From the NCBI RefSeq assembly GCF_900475285.1, contig NZ_LS483370.1, positions 1,316,001 through 1,380,000 of the forward strand: 64,000 nt of DNA. Reading direction: 5' to 3'. The position numbers and the translations under genes were made by a program. Origin of the DNA: Pseudomonas taetrolens. GTDB taxonomy: Bacteria; Pseudomonadota; Gammaproteobacteria; Pseudomonadales; Pseudomonadaceae. Positions 1 to 7,615 of this stretch are shown here, piece by piece (positions within the stretch are counted from its first letter, which is position 1; each line of letters starts with the position of its first letter). The notes under the pieces were generated by a model. The model was not told the DNA's origin, made no database searches, and saw only the letters and a list, made by a program, of their open reading frames with translations.

Positions 1-89
1 AAAGGGCGGCACATACCGAGTAATACGCCGAGTACCCCTGAGACCATAAAATGCAGGCTCATCAACAACATACGTATCGAAAGTAGCAT
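1..89 (-). CDS. Partial CDS, N-terminus of a membrane protein (possibly PlsC-like acyltransferase)
   Basis: The reverse strand is open from an ATG at 89 to the left edge and encodes a hydrophobic N-terminus with the core LLMSLHFMVSGVLGVLLG followed by CRPF. A membrane-anchored N-terminus ending in a CRPF-type motif recalls lysophospholipid acyltransferases (1-acyl-glycerol-3-phosphate acyltransferase family), but only 29 residues are visible, so this is a guess from memory. ATGs at 71 and 62 are alternative starts in the same frame. No strong Shine-Dalgarno site is seen. The 3' part lies outside the window. Confidence 0.45.
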   Translation of the reverse strand, partial: MLLSIRMLLMSLHFMVSGVLGVLLGMCRP

Positions 90-306
90 TTACAGGCTCG
101 CGAAAACAAAAGTTGGCGCAGTGTACGGATGTGCACTGTCTACGGCAATTACCCCGACACGTGTAGGAGATTGCGGATGTTTAAGCATATGTTTCGGCGA
201 GGCAGGTGCGCGGCGGGTTAGGGCGGGCAGTCCGGAAGCGGCGGGAAGGGGGGCGGCAGATCCCGGCCGCAGGGGCAGCCGGGAGGTATTCTTCAGAGGC
301 GCAACG

Positions 307-996
307 TTACAGTTGGTGGTGTTGGTCCAACTCGATCGCCTTGTCCAGGGTTTCCAGCAGCTCCTTGCGGACTTTGAGCTTGGTATTCTTGTGCGCCTTC
401 ATATTGATCTTCTTCAATTGGCGCGCTACCTCGAGGGCGGTTGCCTGCAGCGCCTCGGGCTTGACCACCTGATCAAGGAAGCCGGCGTCTACTGCGCTGT
501 GCGGGGTGAACATTTCGCCGTTGATAACCGAGCGATGGAAGGCCGACTTGCGCAACCGGTCACGGGCCAGTTCGATCCCGGCATGGTGCATGGTCATGCC
601 GATTTGCACTTCGTTCAATCCGATGCTGAATGGGCCTTCAACGCCGATGCGATAATCCGCCGACAACAACAGAAATGCACCTTTGGCCACAGCATGGCCA
701 GGGCAGGCGACCACCACCGGGAATGGATGCGCCAGCAAGCGGCGAGCCAGGGTTGAACCCAGACGCACCAGTTCAATGGCTTGCTGAGGACCGGCCGTCA
801 TCACCTTCAAGTCATAACCGCCCGACAGAATCCCTGGCTGTCCCGTGATAATGACCACGGCGCGATCCTGCTCGGCCTGATCCAGCGCGGTGTTAAACGC
901 CGCGATCACATCCGGAGAGATAGCGTTCACCTTGCCATTGCTCAGGGTCAGGGTGGCGATACCGTCTTCCAGGAGATAGGAAATCAAGTCACTCAT
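307..996 (-). CDS. Crotonase/enoyl-CoA hydratase family protein
   Basis: This 229-residue protein has the crotonase fold. The N-terminal strand pattern (DGIATLTLSNGKVNAIS) is followed by an oxyanion-hole loop around GILSGGYDLKVM (about residues 55-66) and a second one at CPGHAVAKGAFLLLSADYRIG (about 98-118). The segment NEVQIGM keeps one acidic position seen in hydratases, but the usual PGAGGTQRL stretch is replaced by HHAGIELARDRL. The catalytic Glu pair of true enoyl-CoA hydratases is therefore not clearly complete and the substrate is unknown. It is somewhat shorter than the usual 255-260 residues. The gene stands alone, with its start about 310 bp from the tRNA-Ser gene. Confidence 0.85.
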   Translation of the reverse strand: MSDLISYLLEDGIATLTLSNGKVNAISPDVIAAFNTALDQAEQDRAVVIITGQPGILSGGYDLKVMTAGPQQAIELVRLGSTLARRLLAHPFPVVVACPGHAVAKGAFLLLSADYRIGVEGPFSIGLNEVQIGMTMHHAGIELARDRLRKSAFHRSVINGEMFTPHSAVDAGFLDQVVKPEALQATALEVARQLKKINMKAHKNTKLKVRKELLETLDKAIELDQHHQL

Positions 997-1239
997 GGCG
1001 CAATTCCTTGTATTGAAGTGGAGCAGACGTTACCCAGCCCCACCGCGCAGGTAAAGCGCTAAGACTGACCAGTGAGTCAGGGAATTGGCCTTCACCTTCT
1101 ATATAGACACCAGCGCTGCGGCGGCCGTGTTGGGCATGCATCGCATGCGGCAAGCCCGGAAAATGGCAGAATCACCCGCCTTGCCCGAGTGGCAAAAACC
1201 TCGAGCCCCGTAAGCGCATGAAAATTCTGAAAAAAACAT

Positions 1240-1268
1240 TTGTCATATCGAAAGCTTTCGACTACATT
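1240..1268 (+). promoter_or_regulatory. Sigma-70 promoter of the tRNA-Ser gene
   Basis: A TTGTCA box at 1240-1245 and a TACATT box at 1263-1268 are separated by exactly 17 bp. Transcription would start near 1275, about 30 bp before the tRNA. The spacing and fit to TTGACA/TATAAT, together with the position in front of an RNA gene, support the call. Confidence 0.7.
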
Positions 1269-1306
1269 AGCGCGCCTCGACAGACAGAACATGTTTGAAG
1301 AGATAC

Positions 1307-1396
1307 GGTGAAGTGTCCGAGTGGCTTAAGGAGCACGCCTGGAAAGTGTGTATACAAGAAATTGTATCGAGAGTTCGAATCTCTCCTTCACCGCCA
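1307..1396 (+). tRNA. tRNA-Ser (anticodon GGA)
   Basis: The 90-nt sequence folds as a class II tRNA. The acceptor arms GGTGAAG and CTTCACC pair fully, the anticodon stem CACGC/GTGTG encloses loop CTGGAAA with GGA at 1341-1343, a long variable arm is present, and the T arm carries GTTCGAATC. The discriminator base G is followed by an encoded CCA at 1394-1396. It reads UCC and UCU codons. Confidence 0.97.
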
Positions 1397-1410
1397 CATT
1401 AAGTACGCAA

Positions 1411-1444
1411 AACCCCCGGTCTTCCACGCGAAGCCGGGGGTTTT
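1411..1444 (+). terminator. Rho-independent terminator of tRNA-Ser
   Basis: CCCCCGG (1413-1419) pairs with CCGGGGG (1434-1440), and a run of four T follows directly. It starts 15 bp after the tRNA 3' end, so the transcript is monocistronic. Confidence 0.85.
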
Positions 1445-1589
1445 GTGGTTTCTGGCGCCTGAAAAAGAGGCTGGTCGGGAGTGCTTAAACATACTGGCCA
1501 TCTTAGGTTTGAATAACCTCTGCTAAGTGTGGGTCAGTCTCGGCTTTTGTTGATCAGGCAAAATGCCAGTCCACAGGCGGACTTGTCCT

Positions 1590-1838
1590 CTAAAAGCTGA
1601 ACCACAACCTCTGCATTGGTGTGGAGTTTGCGATCAAGGCGATATGCATCTCACCCTCCGGTATCACAATTGGAGGTGTCTGCGAAGGACGCTCGAGCCC
1701 TGTGAAGGTTTCCAATTGCTCCGATGGCTCGAAGATCCGGGCAGGTTCGGCATCCGCTGCAGCAGAGCCCAAACGTGACTTGTAGTATTCGTGAGTCGAG
1801 TCGAGGTCACCGCTCGTCGGTTGGGACGGGTTTTTCTA
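1590..1838 (-). pseudogene. Possible degenerate gene fragment downstream of tRNA-Ser
   Basis: Between the tRNA terminator and the DUF4142 gene (about 460 bp) the reverse strand holds an open frame bounded by stops near 1840 and at 1590. It would encode about 80 residues including GDLDSTHEYYKSRLGSAAAD. The composition looks protein-like rather than random, but no ATG or GTG start with a ribosome binding site is present; only a TTG at 1772 could serve. The position next to a tRNA, a common integration site, makes a decayed accessory gene possible. I do not recognise the family, and it may be chance. Confidence 0.25.
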
Positions 1839-1905
1839 AACCTTTGCCGGCAGGTGCCTTCAGATTCGTTGCAGGGAATAAACCTGCCTTTTTCTGGAGG
1901 AAGCT

Positions 1906-2436
1906 ATGAAAACCCCGAGTGCCCCTAAACGTTTTGTCACTGGCTGCGCATTGGCCTGCGCCGTATTCATGGTGGGGGCCGCTGTGGCTGCGGCTCCGGC
2001 TGATTTTGTTGACGAGGCGTCTGCGGCAGGGATTGCGGAGATTGAAACCAGCCGCCTGGCGATTCAGAAAACCTCTGCCACAGATATCAACAGTTATGCG
2101 GTTGAGATGATCAAGGATCACACGGATGCCAATCGGGATCTTAAGGATCTCGCGCAAAGGCAGGGCCTGAAAGTGGCGAGCGAAGAGGAGGTGCTCGGCA
2201 AGGCCAGGAAAATGATGCTTGAGGTGCCGGAAGGCGAGTCATTCGACGCGGCCTATGTGGCCAATCAGATGAAGGCCCATGAGGAGGCGATTGCCCTGTT
2301 CAAAGAACAGATCGACAAACCCGGCTCGCCCGAATTGAAGGCTTTTGCCGAAAAGTACCTGCCTAAGCTGGAGATGCACCTGGACATGGCCAGGAAGCTG
2401 GCAGCTTCTCATATCAAGGGTAATACCGGCGTTTAG
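1906..2436 (+). CDS. DUF4142 domain-containing exported protein
   Basis: This is a 176-residue protein with a signal peptide (about residues 1-30, basic start then hydrophobic stretch ending AVAAA). A helical DUF4142 domain fills the rest: the pattern FVDEASAAGIAEIETSRLAIQ, then the region around INSYAVEMIKDHTDAN, and later EAIALFKEQ and YLPKLEMHLDMAR are typical of this ferritin-like-fold family. It should be periplasmic; the function is unknown and related proteins are often stress-associated. A strong GGAGG lies just ahead of the ATG. The gene is probably monocistronic. Confidence 0.88.
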   Translation: MKTPSAPKRFVTGCALACAVFMVGAAVAAAPADFVDEASAAGIAEIETSRLAIQKTSATDINSYAVEMIKDHTDANRDLKDLAQRQGLKVASEEEVLGKARKMMLEVPEGESFDAAYVANQMKAHEEAIALFKEQIDKPGSPELKAFAEKYLPKLEMHLDMARKLAASHIKGNTGV

Positions 2437-2489
2437 TGCTGCGCAGGCGAACGGTTGCACGGCAACCGTTGCGTCATGCGAGAAGTGGG

Positions 2490-2786
2490 TCAGACGGCGA
2501 TGTCATTCAGCCCGCAGTATTCTTCCCAGCTCATTTCCAGCGCCTCGGCGACCTCCTGATGGACTTCGAGGCGCATGGCCGCGAGCTCTTCGGGCGAGCG
2601 GGCGATCAATTGCAGGGCAAGCTCCCAGGCTTCGATACCCAGGTCGTCGGCTTCATTCTCGAAGGCCCAGAGGATTTGCTGCTGGCGGTCTTCGGCGCTC
2701 AGCTCTTTCATTTCTTCGAGCAGTTCAGGGTGCGCCTTGATGAAAGTATCCAGGGCCAGTTCGTTACGGGATTCTTTAGGGATCAT
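2490..2786 (-). CDS. DUF6388 family protein (small acidic cytoplasmic protein)
   Basis: This 98-residue protein is strongly acidic and predicted helical, with no signal peptide or membrane segment. Features include an N-terminal NELALDTFIKAHPELLEEMK stretch and a C-terminal motif around MSWEEYCGLNDI. I associate this pattern with the DUF6388 family of Pseudomonas, whose function is unknown. It converges with the DUF4142 gene, with about 50 bp between them. The Shine-Dalgarno signal is weak. Confidence 0.75.
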   Translation of the reverse strand: MIPKESRNELALDTFIKAHPELLEEMKELSAEDRQQQILWAFENEADDLGIEAWELALQLIARSPEELAAMRLEVHQEVAEALEMSWEEYCGLNDIAV

Positions 2787-2892
2787 GTGGCGTCTCGGAT
2801 CGTTGGAACGGTCTGTGTATGCAGACCGTCGTCAGGGCGTTTTCTCGCATGCTAGCGAGTTCGCCAAGTGATGGAAAGTGTCAGATAGGCAG

Positions 2893-4095
2893 TCAGTCGA
2901 CGGGCTGCAGCTTGCTTTCTCGCTGCAAGGTGTAGCCCCAGATCGCCAGTGCCAGCGTAGCGACCACGGCCCCGACGATCACAATACCGTCCCAGCCATA
3001 CGCGGGGTAGGTCTGAGCGCCGACCAGCGAGCCCAGTGCGCCGCCGATGAAATAACAGGTGATGTAACCGGCATTCAGGCGATTACGCGCTGCCGGGCGG
3101 ACTTTGAAGACGGCGTTCTGGTTGCTGACGTGAACCAGCTGGACGGCAAAGTCGAGTGCCAGCACGCCGATCAGCAGGGCCACCAATGAATGTCCGGCGA
3201 AGGCCATGGGCAGCCAGGAACCGAGCAGAACCATTAGCCCGACGGTGGTGGCCAACTGGCCTTTGCCGCGATCGGCCATGCGCCCGGCCCAGTTTGCGGC
3301 GATTGCGCCAACCGCACCCGCGAGGCCAAACAAGCCGATAACAGCGTCCGAGAAACTGTAGGGCGGCACGGCCAGTAAAAAGGCCAGAGGTGTCCAGAAC
3401 AAGGCGAACAAAGAGAAGGTCAGCAGGCCCAGTATCGAGCGCAGGCGCAGTATGGGTTCTTCGACAAACAGCTTGAACACCGAGCCCAGTAACGCCGGAT
3501 AGCTCAGGCCGGCGCTGTGGTGGTGCCGGGGCAAGCCGCGTTGCAGTGCAATGGCGCTGATAAGCATCAGGCCTGCAGCCACCAGATAAATGGTCCGCCA
3601 GTCACCCGCCGACGACAATGCGCCGGCCACGGTGCGTGCCAGCAAAATGCCCAATAACAGGCCACTCATCAAGGTGCCGACCACGCGGCCGCGGCTCGAC
3701 GGGTCGCTAAGGCTGGCGGCCATGGGCACCAGCACCTGGGCCGAGACTGAAAATAATCCGGTCATGGCCGTGCCGATCAGGAGCCAGGTCAAGGAGGGCG
3801 CAAAGGCGCTGAGCAGCAAGCCCAGCGCACTGAGTACCGTCATGCTGACGATCAACCGACGCTGCTCGAACAGATCGCCCAGCGGCACCAGTAGCAGCAA
3901 GCCCGCACCGTAACTCAATTGCGCGGTGATCACGACGGTGCCTGCGCTGCTCATGCCCAGGCCCAGCTCTTGAGCAATGGTGTGCAGCAAGGGTTGCGCG
4001 TAATAGTTACTGGCGACGGCCAGGCCGGTGGCGGTCGCCATCAGCAGGATCAGAGCCGTGCTCAGGGGTTGGGTAGCGGGTGCGGAATCAGACAT
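2893..4095 (-). CDS. MFS transporter (12-TM, drug/sugar efflux type)
   Basis: This 400-residue integral inner-membrane protein has about twelve hydrophobic segments. The first half carries an MFS loop 2-3 motif (GDLFEQRRLIVSMTVLSALG), and the second half a repeated form (GRMADRGKGQLATTVGLM). The N-terminus (LILLMATATGLAVASNYYAQPLLHTIA) is typical of the DHA1-like exporters often annotated as YdhP/YnfM-type. The substrate cannot be inferred. It is a single gene preceded by the DUF883 gene on the same strand, with a terminator between them. Confidence 0.9.
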   Translation of the reverse strand: MSDSAPATQPLSTALILLMATATGLAVASNYYAQPLLHTIAQELGLGMSSAGTVVITAQLSYGAGLLLLVPLGDLFEQRRLIVSMTVLSALGLLLSAFAPSLTWLLIGTAMTGLFSVSAQVLVPMAASLSDPSSRGRVVGTLMSGLLLGILLARTVAGALSSAGDWRTIYLVAAGLMLISAIALQRGLPRHHHSAGLSYPALLGSVFKLFVEEPILRLRSILGLLTFSLFALFWTPLAFLLAVPPYSFSDAVIGLFGLAGAVGAIAANWAGRMADRGKGQLATTVGLMVLLGSWLPMAFAGHSLVALLIGVLALDFAVQLVHVSNQNAVFKVRPAARNRLNAGYITCYFIGGALGSLVGAQTYPAYGWDGIVIVGAVVATLALAIWGYTLQRESKLQPVD

Positions 4096-4190
4096 TGGCT
4101 GTCTCGTTGGCGTGAGAGAGCGGGGGAGTATCGGGAATGCCTGCCTTGAATGTCACTGAATATGTCAAAGAATTTTGCTTTTTGAAGCAG

Positions 4191-4221
4191 GAAGCCCCTC
4201 GTCGAGATGATGAGGGGCTTC
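4191..4221 (-). terminator. Terminator downstream of the DUF883 gene
   Basis: GAAGCCCCTC (4191-4200) and GAGGGGCTTC (4212-4221) form a perfect 10-bp stem. It separates the DUF883 gene (ending at 4285) from the MFS gene, both on the minus strand. The trailing T-rich stretch on the minus strand is imperfect. Confidence 0.7.
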
Positions 4222-4284
4222 GTGTGTTACACAGCCTTTTCGATAACATCGCCGCAGGCGGTATTGAAAAAGGGCGTGAATGCG

Positions 4285-4605
4285 TTAGTTGCGGCGCCCC
4301 AACAGCAGGCCCACCACCAAGCCGAAACCGGCCGAGATGGCCACGGTCTGCCACGGATGACCGCCGATATAGCTTTCTGTCGCGTCCACCACGGGTTTGG
4401 TGCGTTCACGCACATTATTCACCGAGTCCAGCGCCTGCTTGAGCTTGAGGCCAACCTGCGCCCGCAGGGTTTCACCCTCTTCGCCGACCAGTGACGCGCT
4501 GTCCTTGAGCAGCTTGTCAGATTCGGCAATCAATTCTTGCAGCTCGCTGAACGCTTGATCCTTGATTTGATCTTCAGCGGCTTGTACGGCATTTTTTCGA
4601 GCCAT
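4285..4605 (-). CDS. DUF883 (ElaB/YqjD-type) inner-membrane-anchored protein
   Basis: This is a 106-residue protein. Residues 1-75 form a charged amphipathic helix (QELIAESDKLLKDSASL, then a region rich in Lys and Glu), followed by HPWQTVAISAGFGLVVGLLL as a single C-terminal membrane segment and a terminal GRRN. This is the DUF883 architecture. In E. coli, YqjD and ElaB bind ribosomes and tether them to the inner membrane in stationary phase. Here the gene is solitary, while a paralogue at 30137-30451 sits in a YqjD/E/K-like operon. The start is ATG after a short purine-rich sequence. Confidence 0.9.
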   Translation of the reverse strand: MARKNAVQAAEDQIKDQAFSELQELIAESDKLLKDSASLVGEEGETLRAQVGLKLKQALDSVNNVRERTKPVVDATESYIGGHPWQTVAISAGFGLVVGLLLGRRN

Positions 4606-4783
4606 TGCGGTACTCCTTGCAGGTGAATAGGGTGATGAGTAATGGAGTCAGGCCCGTGCTAAAAAGTTGCATCTGTTTTTGGGCCGGTCTGGAGCTTGAG
4701 CTGACAGCGTAGTTAAAAACCAGACTGAGACAGTTCTTTTGAAGGTGTAAGATGTTGCCTAATTTACGCCGCAGGAAATCCTC

Positions 4784-5035
4784 ATGAGCTTCAACCTCGC
4801 CAACAAGCCTCTCGCTGAGCGTGCTGCGCTGGAAGACGAAAAGTCCCGTTTGTACGACCTTTGGCAGAGCAATCTGGGCAAGGCCAAAGGCGACGCGGCG
4901 CGTTTGTTCGGTGAGCGCGCCAAGCGCAAGGGCAAATGGGCTGAATGGGTACGTTCGGAACTGGACGCGATGTCGCCCCCGGAATACGCCAATATGGTAC
5001 GCAGTGAAGTCAATCGCCTGATGGCCGCCAAGTAA
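4784..5035 (+). CDS. Small basic protein of unknown function
   Basis: This 83-residue protein is highly charged and probably all helical, with no signal peptide or membrane span. CAGGAAA precedes the ATG at a suitable distance, supporting translation. The central KAKGDAARLFGERAKRKGKW is strongly basic and Lys/Arg-rich, suggesting nucleic-acid or ribosome contact, but this is inference. I do not recognise a named domain. It converges with the GreA/GreB-like gene. Confidence 0.7.
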   Translation: MSFNLANKPLAERAALEDEKSRLYDLWQSNLGKAKGDAARLFGERAKRKGKWAEWVRSELDAMSPPEYANMVRSEVNRLMAAK

Positions 5036-5073
5036 CCGGGCACGCCTTTAACAGGCTTTTGCAGGGGTTGACC

Positions 5074-5556
5074 TCAATCAACCGCGCAAACGGTAAACCC
5101 CTGGGTCACGCCGCCCACGTTGATCCACACCTCATCATCCTGCTGCTTGCCCAGCAAGGCCGCGCCGAGGGGGGAGCGCGGGGTGATGACGGTGATCGTG
5201 TGTCCGTCGTGGCTGAGTTTGAGGCCGGCGGCATCCGGAGCCAGGAATAACCACTGCTCACTGCCGTTTTCAGCCTGCAGGTTCACCAGTGCTCCGCTTT
5301 GAATGCCGTGCGTAGCGTTGCAGGGGGTGAGACTCATGGCCTGGCAGTGCTTGAGTGCCTGGCGAATCTCTTCTACCCGGCGTGCCTGGCCCGTGGCCAG
5401 ATAAGAGGCTTCAAGCCCGAGGGTGTCGTATTTGTTCTCGGCTACGTTTTCTTCGTGTGTGGCAGCTTCGTAGGCGGTTTGCGCTGCGCGTTGCAACACG
5501 TCGAGGTCAACTTCAAGCTTTTCCAGCATCAGCAGGTAGACGGCGTTCTTGTTCAT
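5074..5556 (-). CDS. GreA/GreB family transcription elongation factor-like protein
   Basis: This is a 160-residue protein with the two-part Gre layout: an N-terminal helical coiled-coil (about residues 1-75, ending around TGQARRVEEIRQAL) and a C-terminal FKBP-like domain (about 80-160) containing ITVITPRSPLGAALLGKQQDDEV, the hallmark Gre C-terminal segment. Gre factors enter the RNA polymerase secondary channel and stimulate transcript cleavage. The coiled-coil tip has no obvious pair of acidic residues in the canonical position (the sequence there is HEENVAENKYDTLGLEA), so whether it cleaves like GreA is uncertain. It is divergent from earP. Confidence 0.85.
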   Translation of the reverse strand: MNKNAVYLLMLEKLEVDLDVLQRAAQTAYEAATHEENVAENKYDTLGLEASYLATGQARRVEEIRQALKHCQAMSLTPCNATHGIQSGALVNLQAENGSEQWLFLAPDAAGLKLSHDGHTITVITPRSPLGAALLGKQQDDEVWINVGGVTQGFTVCAVD

Positions 5557-5715
5557 GGGTCGTGGGTTTCAATAGGGGCATGGCCGCCGCTTGGCAGGCG
5601 CTGGGTTCAGGCGAGCGACGATTGTCGCACGAGCGCCCGGCAGATGACCCGCCTTCAGCTTTCGGTATGTGTCGATTCATACGGACAATCAATTTTTTAA
5701 TGTAGGAAACCCGGA

Positions 5716-6852
5716 ATGAAAGCCTCCTGGGATATTTTTTGCAGTGTGGTCGATAACTACGGCGACATTGGTGTGACCTGGCGTTTGGCTCGACAGATGG
5801 TGGCCGAGCATCAGCAGGCAGTCAGGCTGTGGGTTGACGATTTTCAGGCATTCGTTGCGCTATGCCCGGACGCGGATGCCACGGCGCTGCGGCAAACCCG
5901 GCAGGGCGTTGAGGTGTGCCAGTGGCCGCTGCAGTGGCCGTCTTCTGTAGAGGTTGCCGATGTGGTGGTCGAAGCGTTCGCCTGCAAACTGCCCGAAGGC
6001 TATCTACAGGCAATGAAGGCCCGCGAAAAGCCGGCACTGTGGATCAATCTTGAGTATTTGAGCGCTGAGGACTGGGTCAGCGGTTGTCACGGGTTGCCGT
6101 CCTTGCGCCCGGATGGCCTGAAGCGCATGTTCTTCTTCCCGGGGTTCGAGGCGGGCACCGGCGGTCTACTGCGTGAGGCCGATCTGATCCAGCGTCGGCG
6201 AGCGTTCGAGCAGGATCCTCGGGCGCGAAGCGAGTTTTTGCGGGGGCTGGGTGTGTTCCCGGCCGACAATGCCCGGCTGATTTCCTTGTTCGCTTATGAA
6301 AACGCCGGCCTGGCCAGTTGGCTGGATGCGATGGCCGCGGGCAGCGTGGCGACGCATCTATTGGTGCCTCAGGGCCGGATCATGGGTGATCTGTTGCGCT
6401 GGCTTGGGGTCAGCGAACTGCCGCTCGGGGCAGTTGAGCAACGGGGATCGCTGGTGATCCAGGCCTTGCCGTTCGTCCGCCAGGAAGACTACGACCATAT
6501 TTTGTGGAGCTGTGACTTCAACGCGGTGCGTGGCGAAGACTCGTTTGTCCGGGCGCAGTGGGCGGGACACCCGCTGCTGTGGCATATCTATGAGCAGGAA
6601 GAGGACGCGCACTGGGTCAAGCTCAATGCGTTCCTGGACGTTTACCTCAAAGGTCTTTCACCTGCCGCAGCACAGGCGTTTAATGCCCTCTGGCAAGCCT
6701 GGAATGCAGGCTCGGACATGGGGGGCGCGTGGAATTCGACCCTTGAACACTGGCCGGAACTCACTGCGCATGCCGAACGCTGGTGTCTACAACAGTCTTT
6801 ACAGGCTGATCTTGCGCAAGCGCTAGTACACTTTTATCGAAATTGGCTATGA
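5716..6852 (+). CDS. earP: EF-P arginine 32 rhamnosyltransferase EarP
   Basis: This is a 378-residue GT-B-fold glycosyltransferase (DUF2331) that transfers rhamnose from dTDP-L-rhamnose to Arg32 of elongation factor P. The N-terminus WDIFCSVVDNYGDIGVTWRLARQM carries Asp13 and Asp17, known to be needed in EarP. The C-terminal half has CDFNAVRGEDSFVRAQWAG, matching the nucleotide-sugar binding region. Full length. A TAGGAA sequence precedes the ATG. Its substrate gene efp starts 49 bp downstream, a constant pairing in bacteria using this modification. The -10 of a probable efp promoter overlaps the stop codon. Confidence 0.97.
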   Translation: MKASWDIFCSVVDNYGDIGVTWRLARQMVAEHQQAVRLWVDDFQAFVALCPDADATALRQTRQGVEVCQWPLQWPSSVEVADVVVEAFACKLPEGYLQAMKAREKPALWINLEYLSAEDWVSGCHGLPSLRPDGLKRMFFFPGFEAGTGGLLREADLIQRRRAFEQDPRARSEFLRGLGVFPADNARLISLFAYENAGLASWLDAMAAGSVATHLLVPQGRIMGDLLRWLGVSELPLGAVEQRGSLVIQALPFVRQEDYDHILWSCDFNAVRGEDSFVRAQWAGHPLLWHIYEQEEDAHWVKLNAFLDVYLKGLSPAAAQAFNALWQAWNAGSDMGGAWNSTLEHWPELTAHAERWCLQQSLQADLAQALVHFYRNWL

Positions 6853-6853
6853 T
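6824..6853 (+). promoter_or_regulatory. Probable internal promoter for efp
   Basis: TATGAT at 6848-6853 overlaps the earP stop codon and is a good -10 box. The -35 region around 6825-6830 (AGTACA) is weak. Transcription would start near 6860, leaving a leader of about 40 nt. efp is normally expressed far more strongly than its modifying enzyme, which fits a dedicated promoter. Confidence 0.4.
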
Positions 6854-6901
6854 ACGCGGCCTAGATTTTTGTAAATCTCAATCCAAATTCGGATACTCGC
6901 A

Positions 6902-7474
6902 ATGAAAACTGGTAAAGAGCTTAAACCCGGTACAGTCATCAAGCTCGAAAACGACCCTTGGTTGGTTCAGAAAGCTGAATTCACCAAGTCCGGTCGTAAC
7001 AGCGCAATCATGAAGACCAAGCTGAAGAACCTGCTGACTGGCTACAAGACTGAAATCGTATACAGCGCTGACGACAAGCTGGATGACGTGATCCTGGATC
7101 GCAAAGAAGCGACCCTGTCCTTCATCAGCGGCGACACCTACACGTTCATGGACACCACTGACTACACCATGTACGAGCTGAACGCTGAAGACATCGAAGC
7201 CGTTCTGCCATTCATCGAAGAAGGCATGACCGACGTTTGCGAAGCAATCTTCTTCGAAGAGCGTCTGGTTTCCGTAGAGCTGCCGACCACTATCGTGCGT
7301 CAGGTTGACTACACCGAAGGTTCCGCTCGCGGCGACACTTCGGGCAAGGTGATGAAGCCTGCCAAACTGAAAAACGGTACCGAGCTGAGCGTTGCAGATT
7401 TCGTTGAAATCGGCGACTGGATCGAAATCGATACCCGTGACGGTGGCTCCTACAAGGGCCGCGCCAAGGTTTAA
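6902..7474 (+). CDS. efp: Translation elongation factor P
   Basis: This is a 190-residue, three-domain EF-P that relieves ribosome stalling at consecutive prolines by binding between the P and E sites. Domain I (about 1-64) contains the modification loop KSGRNSA with Arg32 at its tip rather than Lys, exactly the residue rhamnosylated by EarP. Domain II is about 66-126 and domain III about 128-190, including [17 protein letters not shown]. The codon bias is strong, as expected for a highly expressed gene. It follows earP and ends at a clear terminator. Confidence 0.98.
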   Translation: MKTGKELKPGTVIKLENDPWLVQKAEFTKSGRNSAIMKTKLKNLLTGYKTEIVYSADDKLDDVILDRKEATLSFISGDTYTFMDTTDYTMYELNAEDIEAVLPFIEEGMTDVCEAIFFEERLVSVELPTTIVRQVDYTEGSARGDTSGKVMKPAKLKNGTELSVADFVEIGDWIEIDTRDGGSYKGRAKV

Positions 7475-7502
7475 GCCTTGCGTTAACCGCACCACTGAAA
7501 AG

Positions 7503-7528
7503 CCCGGCCTCACTGCCGGGTTTTTTTT
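7503..7528 (+). terminator. Terminator of efp
   Basis: CCCGGC (7503-7508) pairs with GCCGGG (7515-7520), followed by eight T residues. Confidence 0.88.
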
Positions 7529-7615
7529 GCCCCGGATAATCTGCACAGCTCCGGATTTGAGCTTTGCCGCTGACAGGCGACTGAGTAGCATGGTCATTCA
7601 CAGTGAGGGGGCGCA

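Noticed and set aside
177..221. 14-codon ORF with TAGGAGA upstream
   Set aside because: Very short, ends at once in a stop, and shows no link to a downstream gene; too little to support a call.
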